From Chelonoidis abingdonii (lineage: Eukaryota > Chordata > Testudines > Testudinidae), in assembly GCF_003597395.2 (NCBI RefSeq), contig NC_133771.1, positions 137,331,980-137,395,979 of the forward strand: DNA of 64,000 nt, written 5' to 3'. A model generated the notes under the pieces. It did not search any database and had not been told where the DNA came from. It worked only from the letters and a program-made list of their open reading frames with translations. Each line of letters starts with the position of its first letter. Within the stretch, counting starts at the first letter, position 1. Shown one piece after another: positions 47,072-59,956 of the stretch. A program made the position numbers and the translations under genes.

Positions 47072-47850
47072 TGTCACAATTACAGGGAGAACGGCACCTT
47101 GGACCTCTTTTAGTCCCTCCCTCTCATGTGCACCTGTTCGGTAACAGAGCTGGCTTCCTGCATGTCAATCCAGGCAGAACTACACAGTCCAACCAACTCT
47201 GGACCTGGGTCACTGGGTTGTAGCCTTCCTGGTTCCCAGCCAGGTTTGACACAGGCTGAACAGCGTTTGGAACCTGTAAGCCCTTTCATTCTGGGAACCT
47301 GTGATCAGGGAGTTGACTAAAGCAACTCAAAACAGGGTCTTCAAAACAAAGTATTATTCATTTGTTTCCCCAGAGGTACAAAACACAGAGAGCAAAGGGT
47401 AAAAACAATAAAAAAGCTAGACACATGCTCTGACCTACACCTTCATCATTCCTCATCAGCTTTTGTAGGTTCCTGTTAGTCCAGCTAATCCCCATCTCTG
47501 GCTGGGAAAAATACACTTTCCTGCCCTCTGTCTCTGTGTACCCCTTAGCCTATCAGCTTTCATTGATTCTCTCTAGGCAGCCTCACCTTGCTCACCTAAC
47601 CCTCCTCCCTTTTCTAGGCCCATGCTCCTGTGATGGCTTAGTGTTTCCCTTTGTTCTTTCTCTCATCAGCCTTGGCCAAAAGGTCTCACTAGGGTTGGGA
47701 CATAGGCGTCACACCTTCGTGGCTATAAACCTGGCTACTGTGTTTTACTGTTTGATGGGATGCTCCTTATCTAGCCCATTATTTTACCTTCCCTGCTTGA
47801 TTCTGTTAACAATGCCTTTTGATCTAATTCCAACGCCATAGCAACTCCAT
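47072..47850. repeat. Possible solo LTR or other old repeat
   Basis: The stretch starts TGTCACAATTACAGGGAGAA. Its composition is more GC-rich and more uniform than the surrounding intron, which suggests a separate origin. I could not fix the far boundary, a target duplication or a poly(A) signal, so this stays tentative. Confidence 0.25.
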
Positions 47851-48664
47851 CATGAACAAGGAGAGCCATGCACCATATTCATAAAAAATAATACATGTTA
47901 TTTCCCAGTTTGCGTCTCTCAAATTCTTAATCATTGTGTTTTCGATGGGGCTAGAGAAGAGACAGAGTGGAAAAGTATTGAAAGAAAAGATGAAAAACTT
48001 CCATTTTAGAGAGTTTGTAATGGTAGCTTGTAATGACACCCAAGAGGAGGTGTTAGAAAGATACCCGGAGATAAGGAACTGAACAGAACGCATACAGTTC
48101 TAAGAAGCATAGATTTGAGAATCACTCTCATCAGGCTGGAGTTGAAACTGTAAGAACAGACAAGGTCATGAAGGAAAGACAGTGTAGAGGCTAAGGATAA
48201 AATCTTAGGAGACACTAACGGAAGGCAAGAGGAAGATGAGACATTTTGTTTGAGATGCTGTATTGTTTTATAGACCTGGAGAGCCATTACCAACCTTGCA
48301 AAAGTTTAAAAGCATAAAAAAAGCCTGATATGCATTAAAAGTGCATAATATTTTTACTGTTTAAAATTCCTATGAGAAACAATGATTCAGCCAATGTAAT
48401 TAGCTATTTTGCAGTAATTTGTCATCACTTAGAATCCCTCACTGCTCTAAATGTGTGTCTTATTTTTACAGGAAGATAATTAACCTGTATTTAGCACAGA
48501 CCAATTTGTAATGTGTCTGTGAGGCATTTGTATAGTATAATTGATCAACCTTAATCCTGTTTGAGATCCCTTTGCAATGCTATATACATACACCCATTTA
48601 ACTCCCCTATAATCAATGGCAGGAGGTTCTAACTTTACACCTTCTAGCTCATTCTTAATTGAGC

Positions 48665-48890
48665 CCACTGTGTCTAGCAGGTAGAAGAGCACTGGGAGAC
48701 AGGAGTCTTCTATTCCCAGCTCTGCCACAGACTTGCTGTGTTTTCTTTTGGAAGTCACTTTACATCTATACTTGAATTAACCCAGCTGTGAAATGGGTCT
48801 GACAGTAGTTACCCACCTTACTGGTTTGTTATGAGGTTTCATACATTTTTGTTTGAAAAGAATTTTTATTTTTGAATGACAGACACTACA
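48665..48890 (+). repeat. MIR SINE
   Basis: GGGAGACAGGAGTCTTCTAT, CCCAGCTCTGCCACAGACTT, GAAGTCACTTTACATCTATA, AGCTGTGAAATGGGTCTGAC and the GTTATGAGG tail follow the MIR body. Confidence 0.6.
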
Positions 48891-50940
48891 GAAGCACATA
48901 ATAATAGTATTTTTATAAAGGCAGTGTATGCTGCAATTTTGTTTAAATTCTAAATGTAAAAGTTAATTAAAAATCATTTTAAACTTTGAACAGACTTGTG
49001 GGTCAATCTCATTTAGAAACACAATTAAGTTTTCACCCAAATTAGCTTTGAGTGTCCCAAACCCCCATATTTCCTTCCCCACCTTGACTACATTTTAATA
49101 GACAATATCTTTAACCTGTTATTAAGCAATTTTCACTATTCACAAGATTGATCTTAACATGATCATGCACTTTGCAGTGACCATTAAGATACATACAAGG
49201 TTCACAGGTAGTGTAATTAACAATAGTGAAGAAAGACAATTTAGTGGTGTTTGTGAAATGCACTATTAGGTAAAAAAATTGGTTTCTAAGTCCAGGTACT
49301 GTAGATCACAACAGCAATCTGGTGATTTGGAAATCATGGGTTTGCATCCAGACTTGGCTCTTTGACATCAGTGATTACATAAATGGAGTTAAATCCTGTA
49401 ATGATGAATGGATAACATGTACATCATATCCTGTGGGAAGGATGCTGTTATAACTTCCAGGAGGTGCATCAAGAACAAATCAGAAAACTTATTTAAAGTT
49501 TGTTGAATATCTCAAGTGATTGCTAGCAGCATAGGGCCTTTAAACTCTAGATTACTGACTAAAATCCACTAAAGGTGATCGTAACCAAAAGTTATCAAGT
49601 TGTCCTTTTATTTTATTTAAAAGGGATGAAAAAAATCAAATCTTTAAACCATTGTTCAAAATCAATCTGTTGGCTGTTAAATAGCCTATGAAATAATCAT
49701 GATCTCATTCCTGATATTCCTGTGTTACAAAAACTAGCACAATTGTCACTAGTTACTACTGTCAACAGGGAGGTTAAGGATTGAGCTTTTCACAGCACTT
49801 CCTTGACTTCGGTGAAAACACATCTCAAATGGTAAGTGCTTATGTGGTCTTTATTAAAAATACTTTTAAAGATATAGAACTGTGTAAGGGCTAGTTGTAA
49901 TTTATTTGTGAAATGTGATCTAAAACTTAATGAGCACTGTAAAAACTTCCCAGCAAAACTCTTGACTGCTCTGTATTTAGATAAAAGAAAGGACGCTGTG
50001 AATATACTGAGGAGGAAAAAAAGTATGTATGGCCGAAATTTGCTGTGAAGGTATAGGGATGTCTCTTTTTAATGAAAAGGACTATAAACGTCCCACAGAT
50101 AACTACATTCCTGCAGCTGTCAAGAAATTCTTCCAATATTTAGTATACATCTTGGCTTTGATTAATAATTAAATCTATATTAGAGGAAATAATTCCCAGT
50201 TGCTTTTGTTTTTCGTTATACATTCAGAGGCACATAATGCTCGAATCAGCCATGCTGTTACTAGTAATGGCTAGTATGACATGAACAAAGCAGAAGGCAA
50301 TATTTCATGGTGTTGAATATTTACACAGAGCCTCTTGGGAGTCTCATTTGATATTGAAGTTTCTCACTGCAAATATTAAACAGTACCTTTGTATTAAAAA
50401 AAAAAATCAAACAGAATAAAAAATCTCCTCTGTAGCACTCTGACTGTCTGACATGTTTGCTAAATTATATGTAGCATAACCAAATGTAACCACAAAACAG
50501 TCAACTGTAGTTAATCAGTGGCAAGTGTATGAAAACAGTCTGCATCATTAATTGGAAAAACCAAAGAAGGAGAGGTGACTCATTGCTGGTGTCTGCAGGG
50601 CTGATGAGAGGTGTTACTTCACTGACAGAAAAGGCCTAGAATTTCCAGTAAAATTAAATGGCTCCTATATTGCAATTTCACAGTCATTTTTGTTCTTAAT
50701 TAGCAGTTAGGGTTTGATAGACAATTTGAGTGCATGTAATAGTTCCTTCTAGAGAAAATGCTTTTGCTGAGATAAAACTGGATTGGGCTACCGTATGTTA
50801 AATGCACAAAATCCCCTTCCCCTCCCTTTAAAAATCCCAAATATTAAGTAATGATTTTGAAGTTGTAATAGCATGTTTAAATGTTGATTAGACACACACA
50901 GGTCCTAACGTGTTTACTTCACCGTGTATTTGGTGAAGAC

Positions 50941-51050
50941 ATGGAGCTTGATTCTGGTCTCCTGTACATCAGTGTAAACTGGGGTAACTCTGCTTAGTCA
51001 ATGGACTTACACCAGTGTAAAAATGATGCCAGAGCAGAATCAAGCCCCAT
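50941..51050. repeat. Palindromic MITE, 110 bp
   Basis: ATGGAGCTTGATTCTGG at the left and CAGAATCAAGCCCCAT at the right are inverted repeats, and inner CATCAGTGTAAAC / TTACACCAGTGTAA are also related. It is a common sauropsid fold-back MITE type. Confidence 0.55.
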
Positions 51051-52735
51051 ATCTGTACCAAATATGTGGTGAAATAAATATTTAGTTCTTTACCATACCT
51101 TAGTCAGGAGTCACCATCTGGATGAATCTTTAAGAAATTAATGTTCTGCATTACTGCAGGAACTCTCAGGGCAGTAGTAGTGTGGTATTTGACTCTCCTC
51201 GGCCACCATCCCCCACAAACCCCAGCGCCACCTTCATTTTTTATTATAGAATTGCAGGACCCAGCAGGACACTTGTCATGAATGTACCAGTGGGTTTTGC
51301 AGCATCTCCATTATGCCTTATAGTTCCACCTCCTTATACTTCCATGGATGGCTCTCTTCCGTACTCTGTGTTGGTAAATAAAGTAAGGAGAGTCACAGAT
51401 TAAAATAAGGTCTAGTTTTCAGCTTGGATCCCTGACACTCAGGATGGCAAGGACCAGCCGTAATACATTTTTAGGAGGGGTGAGGAAGGAAACACCACTC
51501 TTAGACCTTGGCCAATTCAAGACTTGGTTTTGACAGACAACAAAGAAAGCACCTGCAGTGCTCCTTTCATCACAGGAAGGGTTGCATTCATCCTACAAGG
51601 AAGAAAAGGGTGATATACAAAGGCTAGAGATGGGCTTGGAAAACTCCTACCCTCAGTCCAGCCCCATGAGAACAGTGACAGAAACAGAGAAGAGTAATTG
51701 GAAGTAAAGGCATCTCTAGCTTGCTGCTCCTTCGATATGTAACTTGTATAGTGTGGTGGGAATCACAACACCTACAGTATAAGACATGACATTATGTACT
51801 GATCTCAGACCACTGTGGTACTTAAAGCCACTGTTAATAGACAGAGTAGTTTGCCAGGTAGAATAGGAAAAAACAACCAAACAACCCACAAACATCTTTC
51901 TGGCCATTTGTGTTCCTCCTGTGCACATTTCCTCCATGTGTTCAGAGTGCACTATTTAAAGCAAGCTGATATTATATTATCAGAGATCTAAACCAGAAAA
52001 TACCAGTCTCAGCCATCACCTCAGCCTATAGCTCCAAGGCCTTCTGTCACCCAACAAACTATTCTTAAAGAGTTTCCTGTCTTCCTCCCTGGGGTCTCTG
52101 GCTTGTAGCATCCAGCCCTCCTTCTTCTGCCCTTGAGCACTTTGTGCCAGGGGAGGAAGAAGCTTAATTGGGTTAATCCTATTTTCTAACAGCAAACTAG
52201 CAGCAACCCTGCATCCTGTCAGAGACATATAATGAGCGTGACCCTCATGCAGAACTCCATTTGTTACCAGTAGAGGTTCTACATACTGCTTCAAAGCAAT
52301 ACATGTCCCTTTGCCACAGTATTTTAGCCTTAACTTTACAATTACTGGTGTCCTTTGGTTTGTCATATTGTGAATGTGGTGACATTCATGATACTACTAG
52401 AATTTATTTCAAGCGTAAGCCAGTCATATCTCTTGCTCCTCCAGCCCATAGCTGCTTTTCTTCATATTTTTTCTTTTCTTTCTTTCTTCTTCCTGCCTCA
52501 TAGATATAATATTCAGTGATAATGAAGCATATAATTTTTGCTTCCATTTTTTCTACCTAAAAACCTTTTATAATCATTTAGCATATTACAAATAACAGCA
52601 TGTTGTTCCAGGCTGCATATCAAAGGTAATTAAATTTCAGGGGTTTCTTGGTGTTCATAAACTGCATGAGCTATGCTTTTACTAGTTCTGATTTCAGCAG
52701 AACTTTGATTAAATTGCATCTTGGTATTCAATGTG

Positions 52736-52933
52736 CAGGGCTGGCATTAGACTCACTGGGGCCCAGGGCAGAAACTAAGGAGTGGGCCCCCAACTCTGCC
52801 TCCCTTACCTGCTCACACATTGGATTTCTGCAATGTTTCTGAAGCTGACACACAAACCCTGGCCACGCAGGGCCCCCTATAGGATAGGGCCTGGGGCAGT
52901 TAGCCTGCTTGCGATACTCTAATGCTGGCCCTG
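52736..52933. mobile_element. hAT-like MITE, 198 bp
   Basis: The termini CAGGGCTGGCATTAGA and TCTAATGCTGGCCCTG are perfect or near-perfect inverted repeats with the CAG...CTG ends of hAT elements. No matching 8-bp flanks were found. Confidence 0.7.
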
Positions 52934-53890
52934 TGTCTGAGACCACTTATTATACAACAACAACATTTCCCTGCATCACAGAGATGATGTGAGACTTAAA
53001 GCACTTTATAAGCACTAGCGAATTGAGATCACTGGATAGGGAAAGTACATAGAACTGCATATTATTATTGTTATTTATATGAAGTCATAGATTAATAAAT
53101 CTGCCCAAAAATTAAGGGAAGTGTACCCTCTACCAAAATAAATGTGGTTTTTTTCCCTGTGGTAAAATGTAAAGAGTGAAACATCACAGTAAATGAATGT
53201 AAATTACATAAAAGATGAAGTTTTGAGGAAGCTATAATAGAATCAAAAGCTCCCAAAAGGCTTTTCAAACTGGTGTTCGTGCCTGCCATAGGAGTGATTT
53301 GCATAACTTTCCCATGATTCTCTATAGTCACATTTTCAAAAGAGAGAGCTTGCTTTTTACAGTCACATAACCTGAGGATGCCTTTTTGTTTTGACATTGC
53401 ATTGACATTGTACTTGGGTAAAACAACATTTCATAATGGATGAGCTCTAAGAAGGCCAAAAGCAGTATAGCATTTCCCTTTTTTTTATTAAGTTTTGAAA
53501 AAAGTAAGGTTTTTGTTTCAGCTCCGGTCTTTTTTCATTTAGAACTCAGGGTCTCATGAATACCCTGTGATGCTTTACTGTTGTAAACTAAAATTTACTC
53601 TTCTCTATTATCAGTTGAATCTGTATTACCATTTTTGGGCCCTGAAACTGCAACCTGACTTGTGCAGGAAGATTACTGAGTAAATTAAGAAGAGGGAAAA
53701 GAGGTCAAGAAATGGTCCAAGAAAATTAGACAATTGGCCTGTTGTTCTTTCTGGAATGGCAGTTCCTCTGACTCATCACTAGAAGGCTCCAGAGCTAAAA
53801 GCTCTGGTTTTTTCATACATAGAAAGAATAAACATAGTAATAAAAGATTAGATTCCAGGGTAATGTGTCCGGGCAGGCCTCTATGGCTGA

Positions 53891-54191
53891 CAGGAGCGGC
53901 TCTATGTTTTTTGCCGCCCCAAGTACAGCAGTCGGGCAGCCTTTGGCGGCGTGCCTGTGGACGGTCCGCTGGTCACATGGATTCGGTGGCATTTCTGTGG
54001 GTGATCTGCTGGTCCCGCGCCTTTGGCACCCACCGCTGAATTGCCGCCGAAGCTGCGGGACTGGTGGACCTCCCACAGGCATGCTTCCAAAGGCAGCCTG
54101 ACTGCCACCCTCCCAGCGACCGGCACGCCACCTCCCGCGGTTTGCTGCCCCAGACATGCGCTTGCTGTGCTGGTGCCTGGAGCCGCCTCTG
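53891..54191. mobile_element. GC-rich hAT MITE, 301 bp, intact
   Basis: The ends CAGGAGCGGCTC and GAGCCGCCTCTG are inverted repeats. The flanks are a perfect 8-bp duplication ATGGCTGA (53883-53890 and 54192-54199). It is the inverted relative of the copy at 43007. Confidence 0.85.
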
Positions 54192-54669
54192 ATGGCTGAC
54201 CACTTCACATGCAATCAGAGGAACAGAGACATTGGCAGAAAAGGGGCCCCAAAACACTGCTTATGCTGTGATTAACCATGCCACAAATTCTAAACTAACC
54301 AAAACCTGCTCATAGGGCACATCAGCCATGCCACATCTGCTAGACTAACGCAACTCTGCTCATTATGGGTTGACCATGCCTCATACAGCTGACTGTAGAG
54401 GACTGAGAGGGAGAGCAGCACAGAAATGGAGGAACAAGCAGGTGGTAAGGGGCCTCTTGGCTCACCACTTATGTCTGACTGACTAACTCTACCTGCTTTA
54501 AAAAGGGGTGTTAACCCTTTTGGAATCCTGCCTTGTTCATCTTAGGCTTCAGCGAGGCAACACAGCTGTGCTCTGCAGTTCTTCTGTAGTACTGTCTGGC
54601 TCATTAAGAGATGCAATCAGACAAAGGCCCGCACTATGCAGCTGTTAAGATAGCTATGCCTGGCTCACT

Positions 54670-54935
54670 AAGGTTATGTCCACACTGGGGGGAAAAACAC
54701 AACAAACCATGCCATGGCAGGGAGTCTTAAAGTCTGGATCAACTGATTTGGGCCCACGCTACAGGGTTAAAAATAGCAGTGTAGACATTCTCACTTGAAC
54801 TGAAGCCCAGGCTCTGAAACCTGGCAAGGGAGGAGGATCTCAGAGCCCTGACACCAAGCCGAGTGGGAACATTTACACTGTTATTTTTAGCCCTGTGAAC
54901 CTGAGTCAGTTGACCTGTGCTCTGAAACTCTCCCC
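54670..54935. repeat. Probable MITE remnant
   Basis: It opens AAGGTTATGTCCACACTG, a relative of the TATGTCTACACT terminus, and contains AAAAATAGCAGTGTAGAC, which also occurs in slightly altered form in the MITE at 32707 (ACAATAGCAGTGTAGATG), plus an inverted ACACTGTTATTTTTAG. The right end is uncertain. Confidence 0.35.
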
Positions 54936-55499
54936 AGGGGGTTTGTTTTGTTCAGGTTTTTTTGTAGTGTGCATGTACCACAAGGGATCCATTGAGACAA
55001 AGGGCAGTGCCATGCAGCTGTTATGTAGCTCTTCCTGGCTTATTAAGGAGTCCAGGGATAGGCCAAAACCATATTAGCAGCTTTGAAACATTCAGGAGGT
55101 TAGCAATTCGGTGAGCCATTAGACAAAGTCATGACAGAGTCCTCAGCTAAATCAAAAAAGACCTTACAGGACTTCCTGATTCCAAATGCAGGAAAAGGAA
55201 TAGCCAGCTCTATTACAGGCTTAAGTATCCTTTTCATGGCTAATCCCCGAAAAACAGGTGGTGAGGCTACACAAAGTCAGATGGAACAAGTTTAAGGCCC
55301 GGAAGGGGAGAGAGCACTCTTCCCATAGTGCAAATTCCAACATTAAAACAACTTCTGACTGTGGTCAGGTGGGTTCAGTGACCAACAACTGGAGGTGGGG
55401 TAGCTATTAAAATTCAAGGACCAATGGCCTCTCAACATTAGACAGATGGGCCCCAGATGTTATTCAAGAAAAGTGTCAGAAGATTCCAAATAATTGTTT

Positions 55500-56070
55500 T
55501 CTTCCCTCTCCACTACTCTCAAATCCTCAAAAGTGGCAGAATATACAAGAGGCTATAGATGATCTTTTGTGAATCATTGTGACAGAGAGAGCCACCAAGG
55601 CAGTGATGTTCTCCTGCCAATATTCATATTTCTGGTACCCAAGAGATCTGGGGAGGACAGAGATATGCTGAATTAAAAGCACCTGAACAAGTTCATAAGG
55701 AGACTTAGTTTCAAGATGGACACTTTGAAGTCAATAGTGGGAGTGATCTGCCAGGATGATTACCTTACATCAGTCGACTTGAGGAAGGCCTACCTTCATG
55801 TGCCAGTTCACCGGGGCACAGGGGAGTTTTGCAACTTACTCATGAGGCCAGTCATTATCAATACAAAGTGCTGCTTTTCAGACTGTCATCTATTCCTCGA
55901 GTGCTCACAAAATTCCTCATTTTGGTGGCAGTTCACAGGCAATAGTAGATACAGATGTACCCTTTCCTGGGTGACATTTAAGTAAGAGCCCCATCCAAGG
56001 AGGAGTCCACTTGAGTAACTTGAACCACAGTTCATATGTTGCAACAGCATGGATTTATAGTACATTCCAA
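55500..56070 (+). pseudogene. DIRS reverse transcriptase region (broken)
   Basis: The frame from about 55504 reads FPSPLLSNPQKWQNIQEAID, the segment ahead of RT in DIRS elements. The palm begins with MDTLKSIVGV and TSVDLRKAYLHVPVH, which contains the first catalytic aspartate. The following YQYKV-LF-LSS-PRV-TKFL block is in another frame (55858-55925). I did not find an intact YxDD-type box after it, and the sequence deteriorates near 55990-56100. Confidence 0.75.
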
Positions 56071-56504
56071 AAAGGTTCATTCTTCACCCATCTCAGTGCC
56101 TAGTTTATCTAGATGCAGAGGCCCACAAAATGTTTCTGTTGGCTGAAAGATAGGACAAGATTAGATCAGCAATTACCCTCCTGAGGAGATGCCCAAGGAC
56201 ATCAGTCAGCACTCTAATGAGTGTTCTAGTGGTGATCGTGTCCTGCATAGGGATAGTGCTCTGAGAAAGTATGCATATGAAGACTCTCCAGGGCTTCCTG
56301 CTGTTGATTCCCTGTTCTCTGATTTTTCCATCTCAGAAAGTGACCATTTTGTCACTTGTTCTGAATTCCCTGGATTGCTGGATGAGTCTGGAGAGGTTCC
56401 AGGGAGAGATGAACATGGCAGAATCAGACAGATCTGTTAAAACAGACAGATCTGTTAAAACAGATGCAAGTCTGGAAGGATGGGGAGTATTCTCCTAGAA
56501 ATGT

Positions 56505-56807
56505 GTGACTCGGGGAACATGGTCCTTTTTCAAACAAAAGAAAAGCATAAATTTTCTAGCACTGGTGGCAATAAAGTACTCTCTTCAACAACTGGCCTCA
56601 GCATTGCTCAACAGTCATATCCTTATAATAATGGATAGTAAGGGCATATGTAAGCCTTTGGGCAGTATGAGATTAAGGGATCTACAGAAAGAAGCAGCAT
56701 CACTGGTACAGTCAGTGAAGGCCCATCTGCTGTCTATCAACGCCTTGTACATCAAGGGCACCAGCCATAAAAATGTTGACTGGCTGAGTAGAAGGAAAAT
56801 CAGTTAG
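56505..56807 (+). pseudogene. DIRS RNase H and linker
   Basis: The frame includes LALVAIKYSLQQLASALLNS and HILIIMDSKGICK, matching the RNase H core E-x(n)-D pattern of DIRS elements, then KAHLLSINALYIKGTSHKNV and DWLSRRKIS at the end. A just-upstream fragment, TDASLEGWGV (near 56463-56490), is the start of RNase H with its first aspartate. Confidence 0.75.
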
Positions 56808-57481
56808 GCATAATGGAGGCTTCACAACAGATCCTTCCAATTGAATATCAAAATTCCAATTCTGGAAGGCTTGCCAACACTTTGCCAGGAGAAGAGAGCC
56901 AGAAGCCGTGGGCATACATGCCTTTTCCCTAGTGCCCATCACCAGCAGGGTAATACAGAAGAATAGAAAGGAGGAAATGGGAGTGATCTTAGTGGCTCCT
57001 CATTGGCCTGGAAGGCTTTGGTTTCTTGACCTGGTGGACATGTCAGTGGGAATTACCATTTTTCCTGAATCTGAGACCAGATTTGTTATCTCAGGAACCA
57101 GTTCTTCACCAAGATCCAAGCAAGTCAAATCTAGCAGCTTGGCATTTGAAGTTTCTAAAATGAAAGGTAACTCTGTTGGCATCTAGGAGAAAGTGAAAAA
57201 AACAGATCTTATTCAAGGATTTGGCTAAATTCACACAGTAGGAGACATATTCAGCATCATTTAACCAAAATGTCTTATGTTCTAGAATTTTTACATGCCC
57301 ATTTTTATGTCAGGTTGCAGGCTAATACCTTAAAAGTACACATTTTTGCTCTGTCTACAACTTTGAATGTATCTAGAAAGTCTTCTGTGTCCCACTATAA
57401 CAACGTGTGTCACTTCATTAGAGCAGTTCAGCTATTGGGTCCTTCTAAGGTGCAGAGAGCACTGCCTTGGGAATCTGAACA

Positions 57482-58350
57482 TTGTGCTCAATGCCTTTAG
57501 TGCAGGTGCACTTTGAACTTATTAAATCGGTTTCATTGCACTACCTGGCTATCAAATTAACCTTTTTAATCCCTATCTGCTTGCCCAGAAGGGTGTCCGA
57601 GTTGGGAGCTCTATCAACTGATCCATCCTTCTGCATCTTCCACAAAGATAAAGTGATTTTGTGAATGGCTCCCACCTTTATTCCAAACGTTTATTTTTCA
57701 TTGAGCACAATGAGCACAGTTAAGCATTTTTCATTGCTATCCTTTTGTCCACATCGTTCTCACCCAAATGAGAAGGTATTTGTTGGATGCAAGCAAGCCT
57801 TAAAGGCATTTCTGAAAAGAACTGAGAGCTTAGGAACAGCTTTCCTAGTCTTATTTCATCCAATGAAAAGAGGTGCTAAAGCATCTAGATCATCAATCTC
57901 AGTATGATCTAGTATGAATTTTGTCACTGTTCAGAAAAAAACTACATTGGGGATCTGTGGACCTTGCCTGGAGAGAGAATGGGAGAATTTGTGGTTGCTT
58001 TCCTGAAAATGTTCCCTTCTTGAAAGGGATAGGTCCACAGAGCCGGTCTTCCCCTGGAAATCCATTAAGAGAAATCTGTCAAACTTGTGGTTAAAGTTCT
58101 CTCCAGAACTTGAGATTGATGATCTAGTATGCTGGTATGTATAGAGCAAAAGGTCTCAATCCTCCAGTGGAAACGAGCTCACTCAGTACAAGTGGAGGTG
58201 ACATCATGGGTTGAGAAAGCACAGACCCCTTTTCAGGCAATCTAAAACTGCAGCTTGGTCATTCTTCCATACATTTACCAAGTTTTACAACACCGATACT
58301 CAGTCTTCAGCTGATGCAACCTTAGGCAGGTAGGGCCTGCATGGTGTAGT
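57482..58350 (+). pseudogene. DIRS tyrosine recombinase (interrupted)
   Basis: The recombinase would insert the circular cDNA. The N-part includes CLPRRVSELGALSTDPSF (57574-57630) with the first catalytic arginine. The middle includes LVLFHPMKRGAKASRSSISV (57846-57905). The C-part, in shifted frames after the insert, has RAHSVQVEVTSW (about 58165-58215) and a TFTKFYNTD block (about 58275-58300) where the catalytic tyrosine is expected. A 202-bp insert splits the middle from the C-part, and ordinary point damage is present as well. Confidence 0.7.
57904..58131. repeat. 202-bp insert with 13-bp flanking duplication inside the recombinase
   Basis: ATGATCTAGTATG occurs at 57904-57916 and 58119-58131. 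Between them lies 57917-58118. Almost all of this insert recurs at 58387-58580 in the same orientation, with a few differences. Recombinase-like reading resumes after the second 13-mer. Confidence 0.75.
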
Positions 58351-58386
58351 GTTTCCTTAGAGTAAGAGAATTGTTCCCTCCCTAGG

Positions 58387-58580
58387 AATTTTGTCACTGT
58401 TCAGAAAAAAACTAAATTGGGGATCTGTGGACCTTGCCTGGAGAGAGAATGGGAGAATTTGTGGTTGCTTTCCTGAAAATGTTCCCTTCTTGAAAGGGAT
58501 AGATCCACAGAGCCGGTCTTCCCCTGGAAATCCATTAAGAGAAATCTGTCAAACTTGTGGTTAAAGTTCTCTCCAGAAGT
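58387..58580. repeat. Second copy of the 202-bp block
   Basis: It starts AATTTTGTCACTGTTCAG and ends CTCTCCAGAA, near-identical to 57917-58110 with two or three visible substitutions. It follows the recombinase C-terminus, so it probably represents the native 3' non-coding end of the DIRS element. Confidence 0.7.
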
Positions 58581-58764
58581 TAAAATCTTTCCTGTGGTTC
58601 ATGTTTCTTGTCAAGTATTTTTTTGCAAGGTACTGATGCAGGATGAGAGGCTCCTTTTTTGTTTCACAACTCAGAGGGCTTGGCTTTGGAAGCATCTTGT
58701 AACTGAGGGAGTCTTTGGAAGGTGGGGCAAGTTCTGTCCCCTCTGGATACAAACTAGTGATGAC

Positions 58765-59254
58765 TAAGGCTTTGTTTATGTCACAGAGGTCCTGGAATCC
58801 GTGACTTCCAGAGACCTCCATGACATTCTTCACTTCAGCCCCAGAGGCTGTGGGACTCTGGAGCTGGCAGCCAGCAGGGCCTTGGCAAGGTTCCAGCATA
58901 AGGTGACAGACTCCTGAGGGGGCCCTCCTCAGGGTTCCAGCAATGGGTCACAGCCTCACGAGGAGTGGGGGGAAACACTCCTCAGGCGAGCAGCTGGGGA
59001 TGTCCCATTTTCTCTTTGGGAAATATGGTCACCCTGCAGCTCCCAGCCACCACGGGCAAAGGGGGGCCTCCTACAGCTTCCATGGGAAGGGGGGGAACCC
59101 CACAGCTCCCAGCCACCATGGCAGCGGGGGGGAAACCATGGAGCTGCAGCAGCAAAAGTCACAGACAGGTCATGGCATCTGTGAATTTTTGTTTATTGCC
59201 CATGACCTGTCCATGACTTTTACTACAAATAACCATGACAGAATCCTAGCCTTA
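58765..59254. mobile_element. hAT-like MITE, 490 bp, with 8-bp duplication
   Basis: The left end TAAGGCTTTGTTTATGTCAC and right end CATGACAGAATCCTAGCCTTA are inverted repeats. The flanks GTGATGAC (58757-58764 and 59255-59262) are identical. The GC-rich interior is non-coding. Confidence 0.75.
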
Positions 59255-59639
59255 GTGATGACCCATACTAAGGCTCTCTGGACTTATCCCTTCAAAGAAG
59301 GGAGAATTATCTGAAAATTATCCCATTTTCTATGTATAAAGTGCTGGGAAGGACACGATGGAAGTTGGTGACTGGTCCAAATCCTATCCTCATGTGCAAG
59401 TGTGTGGCTCCCATTGAGTTCAGGCAGCACAATGCATGTGAATCCAAGGATAGTACTTGGTCTTTTATTAGTGAGAATTACTGTTCAGGAGCTGAGGGGT
59501 TGCCACATTAATAGCAGGAGCTCTTTTGATATCCATTAATAACTGTGCTGAGATTTCAGGTTATGCCAGTTGGAGATTGACTGTAATCGTGTCTTTGGGC
59601 ATCAGAATAGACAACCTCTATATTGATCTACACCTTCCT

Positions 59640-59800
59640 CTCCCATCCCTCCCTCCCCCCACCTCAAAAAAACCAACCAACCAACCAACCCTCCAACCGA
59701 GTTCTTTTCTAACCCTTATAAGACAACCACTAAGTAACGCCACTTAAGGACTTCAAAGTTACTGGAAATCCAAAATAAATAAATATAATAAATAAATAAA
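59640..59800. repeat. Simple repeats: C-rich, (AACC)n, (AATA)n
   Basis: CTCCCATCCCTCCCTCCCCC is followed by four AACC units, then further on AAATAAATAAATATAATAAA. Plain low-complexity sequence shortly upstream of the terminal DISC1 exon. Confidence 0.9.
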
Positions 59801-59956
59801 AAGAGTGTGAAATATGTATGAATATTTAATCCAACCAGTTTGGAAGAACTTGAAGCCACAATTAGATAGCAATGCCCATCTGTTGTGAACAGCAGAATAA
59901 GAATTTATTTCATAACTTGGTGAGGGAAAAGGGGTTGCCAATCACCTTTAGGTTTA

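Larger units (their letters stand above)
55100..58580 (+). mobile_element. DIRS-type tyrosine-recombinase retroelement, broken
   Basis: Plus-strand frames give, in order, a reverse transcriptase (MDTLKSIVGVICQDDYLTSV at 55716, then DLRKAYLHVPVH), an RNase H (SLQQLASALL, then ILIIMDSKGICK near 56590-56660), a linker with VDWLSR, and a tyrosine recombinase (RRVSELGAL near 57590, with the first catalytic arginine; RAHSVQ near 58170, corresponding to the H-x-x-R box but with its arginine replaced). RT plus RNase H followed by a tyrosine recombinase is specific to the DIRS order. The element uses recombination rather than an integrase. Stops, frameshifts and a 202-bp insert inside the recombinase disable it. 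Outer ends were not resolved. Confidence 0.82.

Noticed and set aside
57917..58580. Split direct repeats (A1-B1-A2-B2) of a PAT/Ngaro-type DIRS element
   Set aside because: The first copy interrupts recombinase coding and has a 13-bp flanking duplication, and I found no matching A1 block at the 5' end; kept only as a possible alternative.
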